Below, in pieces: positions 57,036 to 64,000 of a stretch of 64,000 nt of DNA. A program made the position numbers and the translations under genes. How positions within the stretch are numbered: position 1 is the first letter of the stretch; every line of letters starts with the position of its first letter. The notes under the pieces are model-generated. The model was not told the DNA's origin and did no database searches. It saw nothing but the letters and a program-made list of their open reading frames with translations. The DNA is from Lineolata rhizophorae (lineage: Eukaryota > Ascomycota > Dothideomycetes > Lineolatales > Lineolataceae): the NCBI GenBank assembly GCA_010093515.1, contig MU001675.1:763371-827370 (forward strand), written 5' to 3'.

Positions 57036-58778
57036 ATGGCATCTGTCAGCGACGCTGCTCGTTTCTCCCTGGAGACTTCTGCTCCAGAACTGAACGAGCT
57101 ATTGAACAAGAAAATCTTCAACAGGGAGCAGATCAACAAGATCGCGCGGGCTCGATCGGACTTCGAGCATCATATCAATGCGCCCGGTACTGGGCTGGAC
57201 AAGTGGAACCGCTACATTAAGTATGAGACAACTTTTCTCAAGCTCCGCCGCGAGCGAGCCCGCAAGATGGGCGTCAAGGGGCTCAACCACGCTGGGGCCG
57301 GCCGCGTTTTTCGCGTCTTCGATGGCGCGGTTCGCAAGTTCCCGGGCAACGTCGATCTCTGGCTCGACTATGTCAAGTTTGCCGAGCACGAGAAGGCCTT
57401 CTCTCGTGTGGCCGAGATCCTGACGCGCGCCCTTCGTCTTCTCGCGGGAGAGTCGAAGCTCTGGATCTATGCCGGAAGGTACGCGTACGGCACCCATCGC
57501 GACATCAACCAGGCCCGCCAATTCCTCCAGCGCGGCCTGCGCTTCAATAGCAAAGACCTCGATCTCTGGCTCACGTACCTTGAGCTCGAGATGAAATACC
57601 TCGACTCCATTTGGGCTCGTCAAGAGCTTCTTTCTGGCGGTATCGGCGGCGCGCCCGAGCCATCATCCCGCGACGGCCCCGAGCTGGATAAGATTCAGCT
57701 GCCGGTGGGCCCGATGGCTACCTCCAACGTTCTCACGAAAGCACTAGACGCAACGAAAGTCGGTCCGTACGACACCAATTCGGTTACCCTGGACCCGAGC
57801 ACTGCGCCCCCAATCGTCAACGGGGCCATTCCAGAGGCCGTATTCCGCGGCATCATGACCGCCTTCCCCGAGAATTCGTTGGTGCTCCTAAAAGCTTACG
57901 CTGTCGCCTCAGAAGCGGTCATCAGTGGCCACGGCGCCATCTATCGGAACCTCATACTGGAGCGGATCCAAGAGACAATGTTCGAGGTCCATCGCAAGAT
58001 GGTAGAGTTCGAGACGGTCCCAGAATGCCAGTTGTTTTGGGTGACTCACATGCTCAACTACATGTTTCTTGGGACGCCCGAAAGCGTGGCCAAGATGGAA
58101 CGCCGTTTGGACTTCGCCCACACTATGCTGAACGAGTATACAGGCCAAGATTACAACAACTATTGGGCCTCCATGGTCATCGCCGTCAGCCAGCGCGAGG
58201 CGCTCTTCCGCGTCAAGGGGCAGAACGCTCCCATCCTCAAGGAGCATCAGAGAGTCATGGACAATGTCACGCGCGGTCTTGCAACGGAGCTCATCCAAAA
58301 CACCGAAGGGGAGATGATGGATGCTCTATTGAATTGCCTTGCTGCGCATCTACAATACATGGAGGACGCCGACGCCTTCCGCGCCTGCATGACAGGCATA
58401 AGGATCTTCTTCATGCACGTGGAGCGCTGGCGCACGCTTCCTACCAGCAGCGAACGCACCGGTGACGTCAATACGGCGCTCCGAAGGACGGCTGTTGTCT
58501 TTCTATCCGCTCTGAAGAACGATAGGATGGCTAAGAAATGGGATGAGACGCAGCTCCGCCGCCTCGAGCTTTGCACCCGCTATTCCTTCGAGTACTGGCG
58601 CAATTCGGACTCCGACGATGAAACGGACGAGAGGAATGAAGGAGAAGGTGACGAAGAGAACGACGAAGATGCCAATGGCGAGGCCAATGGTGAGGCCAAC
58701 AATGAGGCCGACATCGAGGCCGACGAGGGCGACGAAGAGGCCAATAAGGCTAAGCGAAAGGCCAGCGAAGAGGCCTAA
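57036..58778 (+). CDS. UTP6: UTP6, U3 snoRNP small-subunit processome protein
   Basis: Single exon, 580 aa. The N-terminal U3-associated domain reads LLNKKIFNREQINKIARARSD then FEHHINAPGTGLDKWNRYIKYE. HAT repeats follow (VDLWLDYVKFAEHEKAFSRV, LWIYAGRYAYGTHRDINQAR, LDLWLTYLELEMKYLDSIWA). The last 50 residues are a Glu/Asp/Asn-rich tail. Utp6 is part of the UTP-B complex, which binds pre-18S rRNA in the nucleolus. Its TAA stop overlaps the stop codon of the convergent hydrolase gene. Start at 57036 gives the family-typical N-terminus (MASVSDAARFSLE). Confidence 0.96.
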   Translation: MASVSDAARFSLETSAPELNELLNKKIFNREQINKIARARSDFEHHINAPGTGLDKWNRYIKYETTFLKLRRERARKMGVKGLNHAGAGRVFRVFDGAVRKFPGNVDLWLDYVKFAEHEKAFSRVAEILTRALRLLAGESKLWIYAGRYAYGTHRDINQARQFLQRGLRFNSKDLDLWLTYLELEMKYLDSIWARQELLSGGIGGAPEPSSRDGPELDKIQLPVGPMATSNVLTKALDATKVGPYDTNSVTLDPSTAPPIVNGAIPEAVFRGIMTAFPENSLVLLKAYAVASEAVISGHGAIYRNLILERIQETMFEVHRKMVEFETVPECQLFWVTHMLNYMFLGTPESVAKMERRLDFAHTMLNEYTGQDYNNYWASMVIAVSQREALFRVKGQNAPILKEHQRVMDNVTRGLATELIQNTEGEMMDALLNCLAAHLQYMEDADAFRACMTGIRIFFMHVERWRTLPTSSERTGDVNTALRRTAVVFLSALKNDRMAKKWDETQLRRLELCTRYSFEYWRNSDSDDETDERNEGEGDEENDEDANGEANGEANNEADIEADEGDEEANKAKRKASEEA

Positions 58779-59597
58779 TCTTCTCGGAATGATTTCTTGC
58801 GGTCACTCTTCTTCTGCGAGTGGGCCTTCTTCTCCTTCTTCTTTCTACTTTTCGCGGCGATATCCCTGGACGACGGTTAGAGGGTGTTTCTGGCGCATGG
58901 GTAACTAAGACATACAGTCTTTTCACTCTTTCTTTCTGCTCGGCGGAAGTCTCTCCCGGAATCACCATTTTCGCAGCCTCGGAAATGGCTTGTTTCAATC
59001 GACGGAAGCATGTGGCGGCGTTTTCGGTTGCATTGCGCTCCTCGTCGGCCTGGAAGACGAGACAGTCGGACCTCTTGGCAAAGAACCTGGAGGACTGCAG
59101 GGTGGGGATGATGAGCCGGGGGACGTGAGTCTGGAGGTCATCGAGCTTGACTCTCATGGTTGCTTTCGAGTTTACTCTAAGAAACGGCGGGGCGTCAGAT
59201 AACATCGCTCACAGGCATGACTTCGTAATTCCAATGTTTGCTTTATTGCTGAACGAGATGGGCTTTGGCTACGAGCCGGCAGAGGGGACTCAGATAGCCC
59301 TTAGAGCAATAGTAAAGAAGAGATTGTTGCACAAATGGTCTCGGATAGAGAACTGTTTGAGGCGTCATACTTGTTTACGTTCTGGCCGCCGGGCCCAGAT
59401 GAACGGCTGTACGAGACTTCGCATATGCTTTGTGGGATTGTGTCTTTGCCGAACTTGGCCAGCCATTGCCGAGCCTGCGCCAGCTCATCCTCGCCGGCCT
59501 GCACACGGGACACGCGCGAAGAGACGTGTCTCAATGCACGCAAGACAGCAGACGCGGAGCCGCCTGGAGAGGACCTCGCAACGCGTAGCGGCAGCAT
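58775..59597 (-). CDS. Mitochondrial GGQ peptidyl-tRNA hydrolase (ICT1/Pth4 type)
   Basis: Three exons (59597-59371, 59176-58916 and 58865-58775) encode 192 aa. The presequence MLPLRVARSSPGGSASAVLR is basic and Ser-rich. The RF-1 type domain carries SYSRSSGPGGQNVNKVNSKA with the catalytic GGQ, then CLVFQADEERNATENAATCF. The C-terminal tail is strongly basic (KSRKKKEKKAHSQKKSDRKK), as in ICT1/YaeJ proteins that thread into the empty mRNA channel. The family rescues stalled mitochondrial ribosomes by hydrolysing peptidyl-tRNA without a codon. The TAG stop (58777-58775) interlocks with UTP6's TAA (58776-58778), so the two coding regions overlap by 4 bp. Confidence 0.92.
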
Positions 59598-60417
59598 GCC
59601 CGGGCGGGTGGCAGCAGCAGCTTCTGGGGAGTCCTCCGTCCCTGGCTCCCGCCCAGCCACGCGCGGAATGCGCTGCTGGGCTCGGACGTTTCCGGTCGGC
59701 GGCGGTGGGGATGCAGCAGGGAGGGTCTTTGTGGAGCGCGCCTTGCGTGGCTCGGGATGAGGCTCAACGGGCCGGGCGCTCACGTGGGCGGACCGGCGCG
59801 CGGGCCGCTTATCTAATTGGCCGAGTTTTCCGCCCGTGGGCTCTCCCGGCCGCCTTCTTTCGCCTTCTCTCTGCCCGTCACAGCCGCGTCCAAAACGCAG
59901 CACCCGCTGCCCCCAGCCTGCTCCGCGACAACTCCCTCTGCTCCGCATCTCTGGGCCTGCGGTCTCCGTCGTCGCCGTCGCCAATCGCCTCCCCCGCGGC
60001 CTTGTTGCTCGCGCGCGCCTCTGCTCCGCTCCCCGGCGCTTGCTTGCGATGCCCCTCGTGCCCGCGCTGCGGCGGAACATCTAGAAAGGTCGCGTCCCCG
60101 GCTTGACGAGCAGACGCCGCCCGCTCCGGGAAGAAGAGGCGCCCGCTGCACGCCGTCCTTATTCACCTCTCTCTCCGCTGGCGCCCGTTTCTTGCCCGGC
60201 CCAAACATCGCTCTGACCACCCCGCGCCCGCACTCGTAAAGCCTCCCGCTAGCTCTCTCTCCACCCCTTAGCTCCTCCTCCCAGTAGATGCCTTGATCTG
60301 CCCCCTCTCCACGCGCACCCGCCTCGTCGCGCGAGCGCCGTCGTCCTTCTAAAGCGTGCCAGACCCTCTCACGACGCCTCTACTGCGGCTCCCGCCGAGC
60401 TGACGCTACCAACCTCC
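59598..60417. other. Divergent promoter between the GGQ hydrolase and NAB3-like genes
   Basis: 820 bp, GC-rich, turning CT/C-rich over the last 400 bp before the ATG at 60418. Open frames on both strands overlap and lack domains. No gene seen. Confidence 0.5.
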
Positions 60418-63400
60418 ATGACGGGCAGTCCGCCTGAGGATCCCTCCCAATTCCGCGGCAAGACGCTCACGCCCGTCTCGCCCAAGCCCGTCCATTACCC
60501 TTCGCCGTCCAACATACCCATCCTCGAGGCCCAGATGGAGCCCAACTTCAATGAGAGCCCTGCCGTCATGGCGTACTCCACATCGTCGAGCATACACCCG
60601 CCGGACAGTAATCCCAACCGCGACACCGTAGAAGCGCAGCACCAGCACCAGAGCCAGCAAGCTCAGCAGCACCAGCAGTTTTCTCAGGCCTACTCTGCGC
60701 ACACTGGTGCGAATAATGATGGCCAGTCGCTTGCGGCCGATGCTGCTGGGCGTGAATCCTCTGCGTCTAGCTCGATGCAGTATAACTTGGGCAACAACGG
60801 CGCGCGGACTATGCAAGATATCCTCTACGGTCTGCAAGGCATATCGTCATCTGACACGGCCACTGGCAGCAATCCCAACGGTTCCAGCGGCGAACTGTTC
60901 CAGTCGCTACTAGACACTCTCTCCCCGCCTGCCGGCGCTACCACTGCGAACGCACACTCACGCGCTGCTCTCAACCAGCCGCCTTCAGCACAATCAAACT
61001 ATGTTCCCCAGCGTGTTTCTGCAGAGCCCTCGGCGCCCGATGGGGCCAATGGGAACCCCAATTCGTTCACGGAAGGTCATAATCTCCCACCTCGCCCACC
61101 GCCACAGGAGAAGCCTGCCACACATCCAAACTATGCTCCTGGGGACGACATTCGCTCGTACCACCCACATAGCCAGAAGAACCCCAGCGCGTCTTACCGG
61201 GCTCAAGCTGGTGGTCAGCCGGCAGCTAGCAGTGGCCAGGCAGGCCTTCCTGCTCTGCTCACCCAAGCCGCGGGGAGTGGAATGCCTCTGCCGCCTGGCT
61301 CATCCTTTTCACAACCACACTCTGCGACTGGCACCGTTAGCCCCAGCCCCGCCACTCCCGCCAGCGCATATCGCCAGCGCGACTCTGTATACGAGCGCAA
61401 TTTCAACGCCGCCATGGAGCCAATGCGCGAGCTTAAGAAGAGTAACGATCCAGACGATGCGCCATGGGGACCCGAAGTGCAGAAACTTTATGATCAGTTC
61501 TTATCAGATGAGCGGTCCTACGTTACAGAAGGCCAGTGGGACAAGTTTCCAGCAAACTCAAGGCTTTTCGTGGGTAAGTACATGCGCGCGTTCATCTAGC
61601 TAACCCGCCAGAATCCCCCTATATGTATATTCCTAGGTCCGGCCACTGCAGTTGCAGATGGACCATTTCCGACGGGGCGGATTTAAACCCTCCGTCGCTT
61701 CGCACGGGCAACCAGTGAATCAGATACTCACTTCGAGCTTTACAGGCAACCTTCCTTCCGAGAAGGTCACTAAGCGTGATTTGTTCCACATCTTCTTCCG
61801 GCACGGCCGTCTTGCTCAGATCTCCATCAAGCAGGCCTATGGCTTCATTCAGTACCTCGATGCTGAGTCCTGCCTGAAGGCTCTCCGCGCTGAAGAGGGT
61901 AGGACGGTGCGTGGGAGGCGCATGCGTAAGGTTCCCCATTCACTCTGATATGACGCCCATTGTTTCCTAACGTTATTTCCACACAGACCTCGAGATCTCC
62001 AAGCCACAGCAGTCGACACGTAAAGGCGGAGGCGGAGGCGACGCAGGCTCCGGTCGGGCCGGCGGTGGTCGCCGTCGGTCGCGTTCCCCGGACTACGGTC
62101 GCGGTGGAAATCAGGCTCCGCGCGGCGTCGATAGGTACACCAGCTCGAATGGCGTGTCTCCTAGAGAGCGCGACTTCCCTCGCGGGGGCCGTGCTCGCGA
62201 CGATTATCGCCCAGGTAGGTCACCGTCGCCACCTAGCCGTCACCGTGGCAACAGGGGTGGTCGGAATAGAGGTCGCGATAGGAGTGCCGACCGCTATGAT
62301 GGGCGCGGAGTTTGGGAAGGCCGTAGGCGCAGCCGGAGTCGTAGCCCGTACGGGCGTTCTCGCTATAGGAGCCCCAGCCCTCGGGGTGGTTGGGATCCCC
62401 GTGATAGGGAGTACGATCGGGAAATGCGGGAAGATGAAGAGCTGCCACTGCCTCGAAGGGCGCCAAATGAAGTGCCAGACGTCCAGATCATTGTTCTAGA
62501 TGCTTTGGACCGGTGAGTATTCCTTATGAAAGTCTCAACGAAACCACGCCGGCGCTTACAGATACTACTTTCTTTCCCGCAGGGGCTTCCTCAAATACAT
62601 CGAGGACCACTTTTCAGGACGCGGAGTCCGGCAGGATGTATTGCTCCTATCGCCGCGCCTCTCTGAGGCGGCTGTCATCCGTCGCCAGGTTATCGAGGGC
62701 GTCACGGCCGTGTCGCGCCTCACGATCCGTAACCAGCAATCGGGCCGCATCCCGCTGCGCGTCTTCGACCGTACTGCTGGCAATGACAACGTCCGCTTTG
62801 AGGAGTACGACGAGCTCGAGCCCACAGTCGCGGCCGAGCTGGTCCTGCGCGCGAAGGCGACAGCTTCTCCTGCCACCACCGTGCAGCCCAACGCCGCCGT
62901 TGTCGCCGGCCAGATCGGATACGGATTGCCCCCGCCCGCGCCCCAGTACGGCATGCCCCCGCCAAACCAGTACGGCATGGCTCCTCCTTCGGCAGCTGCC
63001 GCCGCCGCCGCCGCCGTCGCCGCCGCCGCGCCAGCGAATGCCCAGCAGCAGAACCTTTCGAACTTGATCTCGTCTCTCGACGGACAGGGCTTGCAGAAGC
63101 TGCTGAGCACGATGCAGGCGGCGCCGCCGCAACAGCAGCAACAGCAGCAGTACGCGCAACAACAGCCGCCGCACCAGCAGCAGGGACAGCTACCGCCGGA
63201 CTTTTCGCGCCTGCTCGCCGGCCCCGGCGCGGCGCCCCAGCACCAGTCCCAGCCCCAGCACTCGCCGACCCAGCAGCAGCAGAACCCGTACGCGGCCTTT
63301 GCGCAGCAGAATCCGGCCTTGGCCGGGCTGTTTGGCGGTGGTGGGGCGGGTGCGGGACAGCAGGGCGGACAGATGCAGGGTCAGCCGGCTGCGCAGCACC

Positions 63401-63471
63401 ATCAGCAGCACCAGCAGCCGCAGCCGGACGTGCAGGATGTGATTGCGCAGTTGGCTAATTATCGGCGTTGA
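60418..63471 (+). CDS. NAB3-like RRM RNA-binding protein (transcription termination)
   Basis: Four exons (60418-61573, 61746-61925, 61987-62512 and 62583-63471) encode 916 aa. A disordered Gln/Ser/Pro-rich N-terminus precedes MREL-KKSNDPDD-type sequence and one RRM at about 382-450, with RNP2 LFVGNL and RNP1 AYGFIQY. An Arg/Ser/Gly-rich block follows. A second conserved region (VPDVQIIVLDALDRGFLKYI, then VIRRQVIEGVTAVSRLTIRN) resembles a class II tRNA-synthetase anticodon-binding-like fold. A Gln-rich tail ends in a short helix (DVQDVIAQLANYRR) as in yeast Nab3. Nab3 acts with Nrd1 in termination of non-coding transcripts; whether the fungal orthologue keeps that role is inferred. Confidence 0.88.
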
Positions 63472-64000
63472 AGGCGTTTGAAGGAGTGAGTTGTGGGAAT
63501 GAATGAGTGGATGAGTACCTGAGCGAGTGGAAAGATGGTGATATCGGCGGCCGGTGGAGTAAATTCTCGGGGTGGGCTGGGTGCGGGGCCTTTTGAGTTT
63601 CTCAGTTTCTGATTCTAGAGGCAGACTATTGTATTCTGTGTTGCTGTGTTGAATAGGAAGTGGAGGCCGGGGTTAGGGGGTGGGACGCGGTTTCCTCCTT
63701 GCTTTATTCTTCTTTCGGCGGTTTCTTGCGACTGCACGGCGATACCAGTGGCAGTCCTTTAACCCCGCCCACGTTGAGCAGTTCGTGATGGCGAAGTTTT
63801 ATTATTTCATGGAATCACGGCTGGCGAGCGAATGGGAGGAACATGCAAGTCATATGCAGGCGGAAAGAGCATCATTCTTCTTGCCTATGCTACGGCCTAG
63901 GTACAGACTGGGAGTTTTCCGGGGTTTAGTCTGCTTCTTCTCTCCAATGGCGACGGCTGAATGACGTCGTCGGGCACACATGCGGACCAACAAGGCTCTT
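63472..64000. other. 3' region of the NAB3-like gene to the window edge
   Basis: 529 bp, mostly 3' UTR. A 94-codon open frame (63680-63964, +) has no domain or codon structure I trust. The adjoining gene is outside the window. Confidence 0.4.

Noticed and set aside
1991-58778. RNA14 and UTP6 as a duplicated pair, since both have HAT repeats
   Set aside because: Both are ancient, distinct families with different flanking domains; sharing a repeat type and a window is coincidence.
63680-63964. A 94-codon open frame near the right edge
   Set aside because: No domain or codon bias; it lies in the likely 3' UTR of the NAB3-like gene.

Overview
The window reads as gene-dense nuclear DNA of a filamentous ascomycete. 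Introns are short (about 40-175 nt) with GT..AG ends and CTAAC/CTGAC-like branch points, coding GC is high, and the gene set fits this: an Argonaute, a Cwh43 with its exonuclease domain attached, an Sst2/AMSH-type deubiquitinase and a Syt1-type Sec7 exchange factor. Protein flavour and a recurrent intergenic TAGGTAC-like motif suggest Sordariomycetes; I cannot name a genus. I see no rRNA, tRNA, CRISPR array, transposon, virus-like element or secondary-metabolite cluster.

Layout. 1-5.3 kb: the tail of an unknown gene, then a divergent pair, EFM5-like methyltransferase (-) and RNA14 (+). 5.3-12.2 kb: a long spacer and leader, then a QDE-2/AGO-type Argonaute with an unusually long first intron. 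13-19.3 kb: a type II haloacid dehalogenase-like protein (+) and a large coiled-coil protein (-). 21-25.8 kb: a SNIP1/Pml1-like FHA protein (+), a mitochondrial LEA-like protein (-) and a secreted type-B carboxylesterase (-). 27.5-29.2 kb: an ammonium transporter (-). 31.7-36.6 kb: LETM1-like (-), eIF3k (+), Tsr4/PDCD2 (-). 37.2-41.8 kb: AMSH/Sst2 deubiquitinase (-) and an Mtf1/TFB-like protein (+). 44.2-49.5 kb: one 1777-codon exon for a Sec7-PH Arf exchange factor. 51.2-52.2 kb: PP28/PDAP1 (+). 52.7-56.2 kb: CWH43 in 11 exons (-). 57-63.5 kb: UTP6 (+), whose stop codon overlaps that of a mitochondrial GGQ peptidyl-tRNA hydrolase (-), then a NAB3-like RNA-binding protein (+).

Most genes are housekeeping: RNA 3'-end formation and termination (RNA14, NAB3), ribosome assembly and translation (UTP6, TSR4, EFM5, eIF3k), mitochondrial gene expression (Mtf1-like, GGQ hydrolase, LETM1-like), membrane traffic and GPI-anchor lipid remodelling (Sec7, AMSH, CWH43), and nitrogen uptake (AMT). 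They do not form one pathway or cluster. Spliced models were assembled by eye; the joined exons of every multi-exon model sum to a multiple of three.

I found no convincing undescribed multi-gene system. The best leads are a C-rich to G-rich flip along the coding strand of about nine genes in both orientations, the Argonaute's long first intron with an in-frame alternative start, overlapping uORFs at the Sec7 gene, 13-nt micro-exons, and the overlapping UTP6/hydrolase stop codons.
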